Counted from the stretch's first letter, positions 54,901-57,079 are shown. The stretch is DNA of 64,000 nt from Stictocephala bisonia (GCA_035578905.1 JAQJVL010000326.1:186001-250000), one strand, 5' to 3'. Notes: generated by a model from the sequence alone, not told the origin. A program made the numbers and translations.

Positions 54901-57079
54901 CTAATTTAAAATAAAGTAAACGTTTGAGGAAATGTTGGTTTGATTAATCATTTAAATAGTTTTTCCCGATTACTTTTGAACAGGACAATTTAGATATGTA
55001 ATTCTGTATGATCAATTAATCAAGTGTTGACTGCAATAACTGATTTTCCTGATTAATTATACAGACAGATGGGTAAACAGGTAAAATTACAGTATTAGAG
55101 TTTATAAAAGATAAACAAGCTTAGGCCCAACACGTTGATTTAAAACAAGATAACTAAATGACTATCTCAACTTTATCCCTAAACATAAACTAGTCAAGTG
55201 AAATGATCACCCTAGAGACAGGTCAATCCCACAACAATGGTATACTCGTTTGGTCCACCTTTATTTATTTATAAGGCAGTAAAACGTGAGTAAAGGGGAG
55301 AGAGTGCGTCTTCAAAACGCCGGTGACAATTGGGGGATGAGGAAAACAATCAGTCTTTGACCTGAGATTTAGATACTTTCTCCCCAGTCCACATTCCATG
55401 GACCAAATGGCACCTTTTTATCACATTTGAAAAACTAACTTAATCGTAAGCCAAATTTTCAACTAGTTAAAGTTAGAAGTTAAATATTACCAAAACTAAC
55501 AAAAAAGTAACGATTAAATTTAATCGTTAATTATTTTGAATCGTTAATCCCAAGTATGCTATTTATATTAGCCGACTACATCTATGGTTTTTATTCGATT
55601 ACGCCAGGTATTCATGAATTTCTTGTTATGAAATAATTATTTATCTGTAACAAACAGTGTAGCCTCATGTATCGAAGTAGTTTCTAGTAGCACACATTTC
55701 ATTACCAATCATAATTTAAAAACTAATTCATCCTAAGCGACTTTAAAATTTATTTTTAGTAAACCTGCTTAGTTATTATTATCAATCGATTGTTTCAGTC
55801 TTTGTCATCTAGATTTTCAAATTTGATTGTATAATTCACAGCTTATTTCCAGTTAGTTGTAACCTTGTTATTACTAAATTAAATACCTACAGAATACAGA
55901 TCCACTCTTCTTGGCGTGTACACAATCAATTTTTTGTTGAGAATAGGCAATTCTGAGAGCAAATGACTGCAATTTGATGATGACACCTGAATTTTAGCAT
56001 CAGTTTGGTTGGATGCAGCTTTTACCAACAAGCTTCACTATTTTTTCGCGGTAAACTTTGAACTGAACCGCCAGATAAACATATCGGCCGGCTGTGAAAC
56101 AGTATAATTGGCTTGCATAGAAAATCTGATCTGTGATATGAGTGAACAGATTAAACCTTTATAATCCACGTTGTTTCAATTAATAATATACTTTCTAAGT
56201 TTCTTACATCATATCAGCTATCAAAAAAGGAAAAAGATTAAACAAAACAATGCCACATAAAAATAGCAAAAGGCTGGAAGTAAATAGTTGTATTTATCAA
56301 ATGTTACAGTTACATACAACAAAGCAAAATTATTGTGTTCAGTTTAGATATATATATTTAAGAATCTGGCAAAACTTGACATAGGCTTAGGATAGTGTCT
56401 GCCTTTAACAGTTGTCTTGGATAGACAGGAAATCTTTCTGTAAATACTTGCTCGAAAATACTCGATACTCAAAAAAAATGCCAACTACTCGACTCGAACT
56501 CAAAAATCACTACTCGCACACCCCTAATTGTAATTTATGAATTTAACTTTTATTCTTTGTTGTCAGCTGATCACGCTAGACGCTAGTGATGTATATGACT
56601 AGTAGTGTTGCAGCTGTATATATTTTCTAAAAGTTATATTTCTACAGTATATATTATTGCATATCATTTCAAAGGACGTGAAATTGTGGTTACGAAAGTA
56701 TGAATGTTGTCATGGAAACATAATTTTAAAATTATTATCCATGAAGCAAATTGTAAACATTATTATATTTGAAAAAAATACATTTTTAATTTTTTTTTAA
56801 ATATTTTACAAAAACAAAATTACTTATTATAATTCTACAAGTTTTTCCGAAAAGAATGATGTATGTAAAGAAATGAATAATATACAAAAAGAGTGTTCTA
56901 AATATTTTTAGTGATTATTTTCCTAAACACTAACAAAACAGTACAAAATGCCTGGTATTGTAGGAGAAAATCGCCAGAGTGTGAAGGGCGATAAATAACA
57001 AACATTTGATTTATTTAAACGTTTTTTTCAGGCTCAACTTGCAGCAGAGCTGAAAATCAAGCCAATGGCAGCTTTGTAA
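6763..57079 (+). CDS. Ldh_2-family NAD(P)-dependent oxidoreductase (YjmC-like malate/L-lactate dehydrogenase), 9 exons
   Basis: Spliced exons: 6763-6913, 14208-14396, 15530-15591, 21979-22032, 25684-25782, 46204-46399, 50819-50973, 52297-52407 and 57032-57079. The join is 1065 bases, encoding 354 residues plus TAA, with every intron GT-AG and the frame kept throughout. Diagnostic motifs: RGHFSHGLNRLEMY (residues 40-53), SNHYGIAGWY (115-124, with His117 the likely catalytic His of the family), GMSFTNTSPLM (135-145), LGTNPITLAAP, FVLDMATT, GYKGYGLALLVETLCGILAG and NLGQCFIAINP. Length and domain order fit a complete member of the malate/L-lactate dehydrogenase type-2 family, which uses NAD(P) to oxidise 2-hydroxyacids. 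Substrate cannot be told from sequence. No signal peptide or membrane segment is seen, so it is probably cytosolic. The introns are full of transposable elements. Confidence 0.93.
6914..8297. other. intron 1, 5' part, nothing recognised
   Basis: AT-rich intron sequence with no supported repeat family or coding remnant. Intron 1 is 7294 bp in total. Confidence 0.4.
8298..8550 (+). repeat. unclassified interspersed repeat, copy 3 (5'-truncated)
   Basis: Starts in the middle of the family at GGCTTGTCAATTAGCTGAAA and keeps the core and the 3' end (CAGCGTCTCATATGTAAGAA). Compared with copies 1 and 2 it belongs to the same 3'-end subtype as copy 4. Confidence 0.65.
8910..8995 (+). repeat. short retroelement-like tail sequence
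   Basis: The segment GTTAAGTGGTAGAGAGGACT...AGTCCTAACTTCG...CATTTTTCATTTCATT recurs at 28600-28663 and, after an inserted element, at 29185-29222. GTGGTTAAGTGGTAGAGAGG resembles a tRNA-like A-box region, so this may be a SINE fragment, but no B box is present. Confidence 0.45.
9115..9326. repeat. 210-bp fold-back inverted repeat
   Basis: The left arm (CAAAACAAAAAAAGCTGTTC, TTTCAAATATAAA, TGAACTCATAT, TTTAAAATCA) is mirrored by the right arm (TTTGATTTTAAA, ATATGAGTTCA, TTTATATTTGAA, GAACAGCT-like AACAGCTTTTTTG). Each arm is about 90 bp, with an internal loop around 9206-9237. It probably is a MITE or fold-back element. No target duplication was identified. Confidence 0.65.
9327..9944. other. 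intron 1, nothing recognised
   Basis: No coding remnant or repeat could be supported. Confidence 0.35.
9945..10205 (-). repeat. unclassified interspersed repeat, copy 4
   Basis: Reverse-strand copy, 5'-truncated, sharing the core (AAAGCTGTAGGTTCC, GGGCTATTAACAAA). Its 3' end, GGCGTCTCATGTATAAGAAT, is closest to copy 3. It overlaps or abuts the 5' boundary of the LINE fragment. Confidence 0.65.
10198..11255 (+). pseudogene. non-LTR retrotransposon (LINE) 3' fragment, reverse transcriptase remnant
   Basis: The first open part (10181-10483) reads YLTGRRQ, IAGIPQFSVLGPFLFLVFIN and LYVDDTTIS. These are RT motifs, with the YxDD box present as YVDD but the canonical GVPQGSVLGP already eroded. The frame shifts at about 10480, and a second part reads NDTKTEQIIF, LLGIYLDSKLYWEEHV. 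A C-terminal part at 11046-11180 reads YNKLPISVRSLP and KWLKNKAFYKIEEYM before a stop. An AATAAA at 11235-11240 sits close to the 3' end. It is 5'-truncated, with at least two frameshifts. The family is jockey/CR1-like, but the exact clade cannot be told. Confidence 0.75.
11256..11430 (-). pseudogene. LINE endonuclease fragment
   Basis: The reverse-strand reading SYRHVLVMGNLNSDLLEPV followed by YDQTYL matches the apurinic-like endonuclease of LINEs, whose family motif is VxxMGDxNxDLL. It abuts the preceding LINE in opposite orientation, so it is a separate, short insertion. Confidence 0.55.
11512..11616. promoter_or_regulatory. cluster of TGACCT nuclear-receptor half sites (two DR1)
   Basis: TGACCT-T-TGACCT at 11512-11524 and TGACCT-C-TGACCT at 11604-11616 are two exact direct repeats spaced by 1. 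An AGGTCA at 11597-11602 faces the second. DR1 sites bind USP/RXR- or HNF4-type receptors. The location in intron 1 would allow an enhancer role, but nothing here shows activity, and the stretch could be a decayed tandem repeat. Confidence 0.35.
11640..12200 (-). pseudogene. LINE reverse transcriptase fragment
   Basis: On the reverse strand, around 11640-11790, IEKGFEKKSKSSAAFVDLDS followed by TVAYDRVWSKRLLLKFS matches RT motif A of LINEs (family form FVDLTAAYDTVW). Upstream reading up to 12195 is open for 67 codons but weakly conserved. Stops interrupt the join, so it is a dead fragment. Confidence 0.5.
12560..13390 (-). pseudogene. LINE remnants: RT fingers and C-terminal region
   Basis: At about 13200-13385 the reverse strand reads ILVIIPIHKKGTKG and ILNTSYKVLSKIV, the N-terminal RT motif (family form VVIVPIHKKGD ... 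YRPISLLNTSYKV). At about 12690-12970 it reads VVKDLGVHLSHT and LFSSMPL-HGALFTSIMLP, matching the C-terminal LINE region just before the end of ORF2. Both parts carry stops and frameshifts. They are in the same orientation and could be one internally deleted copy. Confidence 0.55.
13446..13670 (-). mobile_element. Helitron-like 3' end fragment
   Basis: Read on -, the sequence ends GTGAAGCAAGGGCTGTCAGC-TAG followed by T, the CTAG|T type of Helitron 3' terminus. It is closely similar to the terminus of the element at 23624. The region up to about 13670 (AAGTCTACTTTAGAGGG) also matches the interior of that element. No 5' end was found. Confidence 0.45.
13671..14207. other. intron 1, 3' end
   Basis: No repeat or coding remnant recognised. 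It ends with the acceptor TTTCGGAACAG before exon 2. Confidence 0.4.
14208..14396 (+). CDS. Ldh_2-like gene, exon 2
   Basis: Encodes residues 51-113 plus the first base of Gly114 (EMYVRDVKGN ... VDGNNGLGPVVGNF ... DCGVGMVVAK). The acceptor AG is at 14206-14207 and the donor GTATTT follows 14396. Phase 1 at both ends. Confidence 0.92.
14624..15286. mobile_element. piggyBac-type MITE with TTAA duplication
   Basis: Perfect 12-bp inverted ends CCCTTTCGATGC are flanked by TTAA on both sides (14620-14623 and 15287-15290), the piggyBac target site. The 663-bp interior has no transposase. Near the right end are two strong palindromes, CGGTCCGAAATATCGGACCG and CCGCTGTCGATATATCGG plus ACAGCGG, likely subterminal binding sites. 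It lies in intron 2 of the dehydrogenase gene. Confidence 0.85.
15530..15591 (+). CDS. Ldh_2-like gene, exon 3
   Basis: 62 bp encoding Gly114 to Leu134 (GSNHYGIAGWYSMQALKSNM, then L). It carries the SNHYG motif with the putative catalytic His117. Acceptor TTTTTAG, donor GTGAGT. Confidence 0.92.
15592..15897. other. intron 3, 5' end
   Basis: AT-rich, nothing recognised. Intron 3 totals 6387 bp. Confidence 0.4.
15898..16042. repeat. 145-bp fold-back MITE-like palindrome
   Basis: The left arm (AACCCATAATAATTTAATAA, AAAAACTACATGCTT, ACTACGGTGGACAGTTAA) is mirrored by the right arm ending AAACACTATGGGTT, with AAGCATGTAGTTTTTAGA. Arms of about 65 bp are separated by a short loop near 15965-15985. 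Length and structure fit a small non-autonomous DNA element. The superfamily is not clear. Confidence 0.7.
16043..18057. other. intron 3, mostly featureless
   Basis: AT-rich stretch. A less AT-rich island at about 17120-17400 (GAGAGCCGCGGTAGCG at 17302) stands out but contains no recognised motif or ORF. Open frames here are short and of low complexity. Confidence 0.4.
18058..18785 (-). pseudogene. LINE 3' fragment (RT C-terminus)
   Basis: On - the order is YYAYFYPVLQYGIEFWG (18561-18752), then EKTPSYMGRKFFNKLPSDVR with FKNNVKNLLLHKAYY (18232-18447), matching the conserved end of LINE ORF2. The 3' end carries an AATAAA and a tail of ATTT repeats (TAAATAAATAAAT on + at 18059-18072). 5'-truncated and frame-broken. 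Confidence 0.7.
19290..20845 (-). pseudogene. pogo/Tigger-like (jerky-type) transposase with PHD-like C-terminus, broken
   Basis: Read on -, order is N- to C-terminal. 20844-20659: VPRTLNYLKKAA, VYEYVFNLNI, MPESWAEKQMAGTDWFTTFL, the CENP-B-like DNA-binding part. 20595-20371: FNETNVGLFFENLR, the start of the DDE region. 20161-19907: FITPLDKSVYGPLKKYVNSV, TVTIYDIQAII, FKCTSVYPFNPEIF, TDSDFMPLF, the C-terminal part of the DDE_1 domain. About 19420-19290: RWIECTNCHLWAHVECVG, a Cys/His-rich PHD-type finger found at the end of some insect pogo-like proteins. The catalytic core is interrupted and partly missing, with stops and frame changes, so it is dead. No terminal inverted repeats were located. 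Confidence 0.7.
20846..21978. other. intron 3, 3' part
   Basis: Mostly featureless. A single minisatellite-like unit lies at 21493-21530 (GACCCACCCTCCCTCCCATA, then CACGTACAG), matching the arrays near 5.2, 25 and 63 kb. The stretch ends with the exon 4 acceptor TTTTGCAG. Confidence 0.45.
21979..22032 (+). CDS. Ldh_2-like gene, exon 4
   Basis: 54 bp, residues 135-152, GMSFTNTSPLMSPTRSKE, a strongly conserved stretch of the family. Phase 0 at both ends, acceptor TTTTGCAG and donor GTATGT. Confidence 0.93.
22033..22665. other. intron 4, 5' part
   Basis: Nothing recognised. Intron 4 totals 3651 bp. Confidence 0.35.
22670..22745 (+). repeat. possible Tigger/pogo-type MITE end
   Basis: TACAACCTAGGTTATCCAGC, followed by CATGCCGGATAGG and CTGGATAAC, resembles the repeated GGATAA-type termini of Tigger-like elements (compare 57402-58105). 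The opposite end was not found. Confidence 0.3.
22746..23620. other. intron 4, nothing recognised
   Basis: Contains a run of about 22 T near 23453-23472. No coding remnant supported. Confidence 0.35.
23624..24833 (-). mobile_element. Helitron-like non-autonomous element
   Basis: Read on -, it begins TCTTCTATACCTATAAAAGG after an A and ends CCGGCGAAGCAACTGGATAC-AGCTAG before a T. This fits the A|TC...CTAG|T structure of Helitrons, with a GC-rich stretch close to the 3' end and no terminal inverted repeat. It carries an internal direct duplication of about 170 bp (24168-24335 and 24346-24510). No Rep/helicase coding sequence is seen. Confidence 0.55.
24168..24510. repeat. direct duplication of about 170 bp inside the Helitron-like element
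   Basis: Two adjacent diverged copies share GACTCTGAATCA, TTTCTC-CCAT-TTTAGCCATGTC, GGCTATG, AATTTTCC, CAGTTTGTTC, AAGTTTCA, GTCTAG and AAATCTGTA-GTCTAC. Confidence 0.7.
25010..25370. repeat. minisatellite array B, same family as array A
   Basis: Eight or so diverged units of the form CCCATACACGTGCAGTGG then TATTGACCCACCCGCC on +. They are followed by the short palindrome CATTGTACAAAAAGCATGTA-CAATG (about 25299-25331), and then one unit in the opposite orientation (GTTTATGGGTGGGTGGGTCA) near 25343-25363. The open frame through the array is a by-product of the repeat period. Confidence 0.8.
25371..25683. other. intron 4, 3' end
   Basis: Nothing recognised before the exon 5 acceptor TATTTCAG. 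Confidence 0.4.
25684..25782 (+). CDS. Ldh_2-like gene, exon 5
   Basis: 99 bp, residues 153-185: SALGTNPITLAAPGKDGDSF, VLDMATTAVAVGK. The LGTNP and DMATT motifs are hallmarks of the family. Acceptor TTTCAG, donor GTAAGT, phase 0. Confidence 0.94.
25783..28403. other. intron 5, 5' part
   Basis: Start of a 20,421-bp intron. At 26205-26310 there is a compound microsatellite of GATA, GATG, GACA and GGCA runs grading into GAGA. The rest is AT-rich and featureless to the eye. Short open frames at 26518-26700 and 26636-26896 have no recognised homology. Confidence 0.45.
28404..28566. repeat. 27-bp tandem repeat, six copies
   Basis: Exact or nearly exact units of TATTAGGTTGTTTGCAATCC plus TTATAAA, with AGGTTG at 28411, 28438, 28465, 28492, 28519 and 28546. 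The lack of divergence suggests recent expansion. Confidence 0.9.
28600..28662 (+). repeat. retroelement-like tail, 5' part, split by a MITE
   Basis: GGTTAAGTGATAGAGAGGAC...CAGTCCTAACTTCG matches 8926-8970. The matching remainder, ACATTTTTCATTTCATTT, appears at 29201-29222 after the inserted element. Confidence 0.45.
28664..29185. mobile_element. piggyBac-like MITE, diverged ends
   Basis: The left end CACTTTGAGTGCTAGTCCG and right end CGGATCC-GCAGTCAAAGTG are imperfect inverted repeats. The interior near the left end contains GTCCGAAATACGGA, like the palindromes of the 14624-15286 element. It splits a repeated sequence (28600 and 29201), supporting insertion. TTAA is present on the left only, so the superfamily call is an inference. 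Confidence 0.5.
29458..29725 (+). mobile_element. short Helitron-like element
   Basis: Begins TCTATAAAAATACAAAAGAA after A29457 and ends GGGGTGTCTCCTAG before T29726, the A|TC...CTAG|T pattern. It is 268 bp with no coding sequence. The 3' hairpin expected of classic Helitrons is weak, so the call is tentative. Confidence 0.4.
29726..30206. other. intron 5, nothing recognised
   Basis: AT-rich. A run of about 20 T lies near 30139-30157. Confidence 0.35.
30207..30420. repeat. 40-bp tandem repeat, five copies
   Basis: Units of AAGGATGTTCTAAAGGATTA then AATGACTTGCAGAAATAACT. The first and third copies are the most diverged. Noncoding. Confidence 0.85.
30660..31350 (-). pseudogene. LINE C-terminal fragment with RNase H remnant (I-like)
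   Basis: On -, LGIVGNDKVDFLAKQAIN (about 31330-31275) matches the end of the RNase H domain of I-type LINEs (GNExAD-LAK). It is followed by EIVNICRLRLGHANVNSRLH and LCLNCIMGTTETIDHVILQC (31109-30921), the C-terminal CxxC...HxxxxC region found in these LINEs. Stops break the reading, and the upstream RT is absent. Confidence 0.65.
31351..31960. other. intron 5, sequence upstream of the protease pseudogene
   Basis: No recognised element. Some of 31740-31960 may belong to the SENP8-like pseudogene 5' part, but no motif secures it. Confidence 0.35.
31972..33350 (+). pseudogene. SENP8/NEDP1 (Den1)-like Ulp1 protease pseudogene split by a MITE
   Basis: Three in-order blocks resemble the NEDD8-specific protease SENP8/Den1. 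31972-32080: VTELLSREWLSDHTLSSYSE, the family WLND region. 32106-32262: YNILLEPFKMES, a stop, then DIVFIPLNDSKQQILTGDGT followed by HWSLLIF, the GTHWSLL block with the catalytic His. 33191-33340: FNSQNLTEAKKIANKLSCYL and, after a TGA, CQNNCYVFGIYVVC, corresponding to the family QxNSYDCGxYV block, where the catalytic Cys is replaced by Phe (VFG for DCG). The gap 32270-33187 is an inserted piggyBac-type MITE. In-frame stops, a lost nucleophile and the insertion make it dead. Absence of introns inside the blocks suggests a retrocopy, but this is unproven. Confidence 0.6.
32270..33187. mobile_element. piggyBac-type MITE inserted in the SENP8-like pseudogene
   Basis: The ends CCCTTTCCGTAC and GTATTGAAAGGG are inverted, and the flanks are TTAG (left) and TTAT (right), near-TTAA. 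The left end has two GTCC-GATATC-type palindromic motifs (CGTCCTGATATCTGGAC). The pseudogene reading frame resumes on the far side, which independently marks the boundaries. 918 bp, no transposase. Confidence 0.7.
33520..33690 (-). pseudogene. LINE ORF2 C-terminal segment beyond the mariner
   Basis: Reading on - directly from the TA target site gives KYEEKPSYIGSKLWNHLPAA, VKGTDDQQMRQRLCHWLKEH, PFYSLDEFFVLVSNNF and a stop. This is the conserved end of LINE ORF2 and continues in frame from HRLTT on the other side of the mariner, so the two pieces were one coding sequence before the insertion. Confidence 0.8.
33691..35033 (+). mobile_element. mariner transposon, apparently intact
   Basis: 1343 bp bounded by TA on both sides (33689-33690 and 35034-35035). 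The inverted ends CGAGGGTCGTCTCAAAAGTA (left) and CGAGGGTTGTCTCAAAAGTA (right, complemented) continue to about 30 bp with one mismatch. It contains a full-length, uninterrupted DD34D transposase. An AATAAA lies near 34997. It sits inside the C-terminal coding part of a LINE. Confidence 0.93.
33852..34934 (+). CDS. mariner transposase, 360 aa, DD34D
   Basis: Catalyses cut-and-paste movement of its own element at TA sites. Start chosen at METPLVPTADCEI (33852): the open frame extends further upstream, but that part reads through the inverted repeat and host sequence. Domains: a paired-type helix-turn-helix half at residues 10-60 (CEIRAIIRFLTAKNKTATEI, MSRPMVSRWRQSF), a second HTH around 80-125, the linker motif WVPRLLTEQHKEQR (130-143), then the catalytic domain with Asp169 (VTGDETW), Asp263 (FHDNARPH) and Asp298 (YSPDLAPSDFHLF). 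Exactly 34 residues separate the last two. Full family length, no stop or frameshift, so activity is possible. Confidence 0.93.
   Translation: METPLVPTADCEIRAIIRFLTAKNKTATEIHHELCSVYGEGVMSRPMVSRWRQSFIEGRTTLHDEQRSGRPSTSRAATVVEDVRKVIDTDRRLTLDEILCQLPSNVEISRASLHRIISDDLHLSKVCARWVPRLLTEQHKEQRVDAALQFQQFFDDEGDNLFDRIVTGDETWIHHWTPESKRQSMVWKGKDEPTPKKAKVVESAGKIMATVFWDNKGVLLIDYLPRGTTITAARYCELLEQLRRAIQNKRRGKLTKNVFLFHDNARPHAARQTQDLLTDFRWDVFGHPPYSPDLAPSDFHLFPHLKQHLGGRRFANDDELKEEVESWLSNMAAEWYDEGLKKLLPRYQKCLENHGNYVEK
34987..36008 (-). pseudogene. LINE reverse transcriptase, catalytic half
   Basis: Read on - from 36005: ESDNIPMAILLDYSKAFDCL with DH is RT motif A. A TAG then replaces the Trp in AD-x-FESYLLN. GVPQGSVLGPVLFILFTNDF is motif B. 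LMYADGTVLL is motif C, with the catalytic YADD changed to YADG. It continues YLGITLDEHLTWTPHVDNLC, LFETHLRYGLLVWGNSS and RAIRTLCDLSPRESC, and runs into the mariner end (the residues after HRLTT come from the mariner inverted repeat). A frameshift near 36005, the stop and the loss of the second YADD Asp show it cannot reverse transcribe. Confidence 0.85.
36009..37526 (-). pseudogene. LINE endonuclease C-part and RT N-part
   Basis: Reverse-strand open frame of about 500 codons. The first part is the endonuclease: YPVLIMGDINIDIIKSG and ITPTSKTSIDCVCIN, then ISDHTVQL, whose SDH is the conserved end of the nuclease. A linker follows, then RT fingers: AKPSAGVDGISAKIVKAY, FPKLLKVAKVYPKFKKGD, NYRPISLISTFSKVIEKL and QHGFMAGNSTSTAIVDL. 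It is separated by frameshifts from the N-terminal endonuclease segment (near 37490) and from the RT core (near 36005). Confidence 0.85.
37486..37791 (-). pseudogene. LINE endonuclease N-terminal segment
   Basis: Reads ILHQNTDRVANKIDHVNELL, KPDILILTEHGL and HQKGGVAIYASENTSLHS. The N-terminal endonuclease signature has the catalytic Glu in LTEHG. A single-base frameshift near 37490 disconnects it from the following frame, which picks up at TLEAIEISDLCREL. Confidence 0.8.
37834..39184. other. intron 5, nothing recognised
   Basis: AT-rich spacer between the LINE and the hAT element, with no motif or open frame of note. Confidence 0.4.
39755..39932 (+). CDS. hAT transposase, exon 1
   Basis: Starts MKRSYQSGAKKRQDKKKREE, a basic N-terminus with a possible nuclear localisation signal, followed by a Ser/Thr-rich linker (TTSTTTTKSTNVTSTSSTET). 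It ends in phase 1 before GTGAGT at 39933. The same opening is common in KRSYQSG-type insect hAT/ZMYM1-like proteins. The start is chosen at 39755 rather than the upstream ATG at 39683, because the upstream segment is hydrophobic and unlike the family. Confidence 0.75.
40591..40760 (+). CDS. hAT transposase, exon 2
   Basis: Acceptor TTTATTGCAG at 40581-40590. The exon reads (A)SVPGNEIEKEVTAQDNAEE ... SELIGVNDQ and ends at a GTAAGT donor. Acidic and low in conservation, as expected of the linker before the zinc finger. Phases 1 and 0 keep the frame with exons 1 and 3 (178 + 170 = 348 bases). Confidence 0.7.
40984..43266 (+). CDS. hAT transposase (ZMYM1-like, TTF finger + RNase H-like core), exon 3
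   Basis: 760 codons, open without a stop; with exons 1-2 the protein is 876 residues. It begins at the acceptor ACTTACAG with GTG-GAA (VECSRTN), not at an ATG. Numbered on the whole protein: TTF-type zinc finger about 188-246 (RTWLCYSSKLDCVYCQPCWL, RIKTHENSQHHAD); DUF4371-like region; RNase H-like core with Asp371 (IIYDTTQDVS), Asp446 (GQGYDGASVMSG), a CASHN motif (HCASHNLNLVL) and Glu819 (VAKAERSFSKLKLI) as the likely DDE set; and the C-terminal hAT dimerisation region (YLRSSMSQQRLTDLALLSIE). It should excise and insert hAT elements. All expected catalytic positions are present, so it may be active. Confidence 0.92.
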   Translation: MECSRTNKINETCLNTGEPHFPDQIIDPEVKKRIIELGPYQPVGPFPYDGKQGRSFSDNYFTLKSKSGLKLKRTWLCYSSKLDCVYCQPCWLFPQKGPVGGWDSGLRDWKHLSDRIKTHENSQHHADSCLVYEQWRRHGSIDDALEKGLKEERNFWRKVLKRVLDVSLMLATCNLPFRGDSWHITDRNKGNFLSLIELLSKYDTILEDLITRPSGTVNYLSPTIQNEIISLMASEVLSGIKEELLSAPFFSIIYDTTQDVSKVDQLSEVFRYVKIDHDQLGKPCELRICETFTSFTAVTDQTASGLEDVIIKSISEKGLDITKCRGQGYDGASVMSGVYNGVQKRIQELAPHAYFIHCASHNLNLVLKDAVECNREIAQFFETVQNIYSFFGHSIVRWQELKVVSGCTENPKAPGPKDKVTLKTLNPTRWAGRYEAVYALKERFGDVMKALNKIILTSKKPKERNEAEGLKKRLESFSFVLVLTVQCKVLGEINIASKSLQTESIDLMTAYDLLGNALLKVTELRWSFEEVCSEGEEVCSKWGITITHEFISQRARKVKKHFDELCEDQRLTDPKSNFRVTIFFPMVDTIVSQIDNRFKGMKQVIDAYKIVHPSFLASCSDEELRCEADNFVSRFSDDVTPLFKAQILSVRNAFQSKLKDFKEVKEVANLLLIENSSLASTYPDVLTACFMYLTVPVTVAKAERSFSKLKLIKNYLRSSMSQQRLTDLALLSIENDRARKIDFDRIIDVFASVKSRRKSF
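43974..44600. other. intron 5, nothing recognised
   Basis: No motif or repeat supported between the hAT element and the Cys-rich remnant. Confidence 0.35.
44600..45500 (-). pseudogene. degenerate Cys-rich protein remnant, probably transposon-encoded
   Basis: On -, about 45450-45330 reads RKLGRTYCGKKRCADGAWKY and KMKPRCKCQRK. Further downstream (lower coordinates) are broken segments such as DFFSAHPNLSQIIAGRIRQ and IQIKKHRQKEGWKPM. The order resembles an insect-abundant, repeat-encoded family that starts with a basic Cys-rich segment (xxRKCKC). Many stops are present. I do not know the function of that family, and the match is by eye only. Confidence 0.3.
45501..46203. other. intron 5, 3' end
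   Basis: Featureless, ending with the acceptor TTATTTTCCAG before exon 6. Confidence 0.4.
46204..46399 (+). CDS. Ldh_2-like gene, exon 6
   Basis: 196 bp, residues 186-250 plus the first base of Gly251: IEVQRRKKEPIPIGWAQGPD, GKPTTDAEIGFNTRALMPLG, GYKGYGLALLVETLCGILAG. Enters in phase 0, leaves in phase 1 before GTATTT. The KGYGLALLVE motif is conserved in the family. Confidence 0.94.
46400..47367. other. intron 6, 5' part
   Basis: Contains a run of about 24 T at 46949-46974. No element recognised. Intron 6 totals 4419 bp. Confidence 0.4.
47368..48687 (+). mobile_element. mariner transposon, inactivated
   Basis: 1320 bp flanked by TA (47366-47367, 48688-48689). The inverted ends CGAGGGGTATCCAAAAAGTA (left) and CGAGGGGCATCCAAAAAGTA (right, complemented) differ at one of the first 20 bases. 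The family differs from the 33691 mariner, because the ends share only CGAGGG and AAAAGTAA. Confidence 0.9.
47531..48588 (+). pseudogene. mariner transposase pseudogene, all three catalytic Asp lost
   Basis: Starts METPLIFAASCEVRSVILFL, then frameshifts at about 47610. Recognisable further on are DKLPSNIDISPSSLHNIMFD, NLQLSKICARW, ETWIHHSTPESKSQS, KVIESAGKVMALIFWDCKG, PPHSPDLVPSYFHLFPQLKD, HLGGRRFASDEEDKEVENCL and KYQKCIDLNGNCVEK. The three expected catalytic aspartates are changed: GDETW reads WHETW (His), HDNARPH reads HYNARPT (Tyr) and PSDFHLF reads PSYFHLF (Tyr). Several frameshifts and a stop are present, so it cannot transpose by itself. Confidence 0.88.
48690..49501. other. intron 6, between mariner and Harbinger derivative
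   Basis: At 49128-49155 five to six AAAT units follow GGATGTCAAATAAATAAATA, which looks like the 3' tail of a retroelement whose body is not recognised. The rest is featureless. Confidence 0.4.
49505..50325 (+). mobile_element. PIF/Harbinger-type derivative with MADF-type ORF
   Basis: The ends AGCTGCGTTTTCC (left) and AACTGCGTTTTCC (right, complemented) are flanked by TTA on both sides (49502-49504, 50326-50328), the 3-bp target typical of PIF/Harbinger. The interior has the start of a MADF-like gene but no DDE transposase, so it is a deletion derivative. Subterminal copies of GTTTTCCTAG recur on both sides. Confidence 0.75.
49721..49909 (+). pseudogene. MADF/Myb-SANT-like protein fragment of a Harbinger element
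   Basis: MEKSSTDIIMDNKFFADGDS, LLVDCVFGFEALWKLSHPEL and KNNLKKDKIWCGIRQKMN match the N-terminal half of MADF domains (LIxxVxxxPxLWxxxHPxYKxxxxKxxxWxxI), the DNA-binding partner encoded by PIF/Harbinger elements. A GTAAGT at about 49903 could be a splice donor toward sequence after 50015, but the rest of the domain is not recognisable. Probably truncated. Confidence 0.55.
50345..50552 (-). repeat. tRNA-derived SINE
   Basis: On -, it begins CAATGTGGTATCTCAGTGGC-TAAGGGTTCGG, an A-box-like region. About 45 bases later comes GGTTTGAATCCC, one base from the canonical B box. The body ends with GACTTGTAGGGCCAAAAGCC then CCTAAATAAATAAAA. Promoter layout and tail fit a pol III SINE. Confidence 0.75.
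50819..50973 (+). CDS. Ldh_2-like gene, exon 7
   Basis: 155 bp, residues 251-302: GAYGPYVRKWMVGTQPANLG, QCFIAINPKCFAPGFEDRMS, DMMSSLRNLEP. Acceptor TTTTTTCACAG, donor GTAAGT. NLGQCFIAINP is a family motif. Confidence 0.94.
50974..52296. other. intron 7, nothing recognised
   Basis: 1323 bp. A run of about 20 T/C-rich bases (TTCTTCTTTTTTTTTT) lies near 51522-51545. No element identified. Confidence 0.4.
52297..52407 (+). CDS. Ldh_2-like gene, exon 8
   Basis: 111 bp, residues 303-339: ADPEKPVLVPGDPERTNIDK, VAKDGGVQYHENQLKAS. VLVPGDPE is conserved near the C-terminus of the family. Acceptor CATTTTAG, donor GTAAGT, phase 0. Confidence 0.93.
52522..56526. mobile_element. 4-kb hAT-ended element without recognisable transposase
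   Basis: Perfect 16-bp inverted ends TAGGGGTGTGCGAGTA are flanked by a perfect 8-bp duplication ATTGTAAT (52514-52521, 56527-56534), diagnostic of hAT. Both ends are packed with ACTCGA/TCGAGT subterminal motifs. No transposase coding could be recognised in the 4005-bp interior, and 1.6 kb of it is a nested element. It fills most of intron 8. Confidence 0.88.
53938..55558. mobile_element. nested hAT-like MITE
   Basis: Inverted ends CATACTTGGGA with subterminal AAAGTTAAAGTTAA / TTAATCGTTAATT motifs at both sides. The flanks share CTATTT (53931 and 55559), compatible with a slightly eroded 8-bp duplication. 1621 bp, no coding sequence seen. It is inserted within the 52522-56526 element, so it is younger. 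Confidence 0.65.
56535..57031. other. intron 8, 3' end
   Basis: Featureless, ending in the acceptor GTTTTTTTCAG before exon 9. Confidence 0.45.
57032..57079 (+). CDS. Ldh_2-like gene, exon 9 (terminal)
   Basis: Encodes AQLAAELKIKPMAAL and TAA. The last residues are a typical short helical tail of the family. The acceptor GTTTTTTTCAG is strong and the frame follows exactly from exon 8 (phase 0). No canonical AATAAA was found close downstream; an ATTAAA occurs at 57168-57173. Confidence 0.88.
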   Translation, partial: AQLAAELKIKPMAAL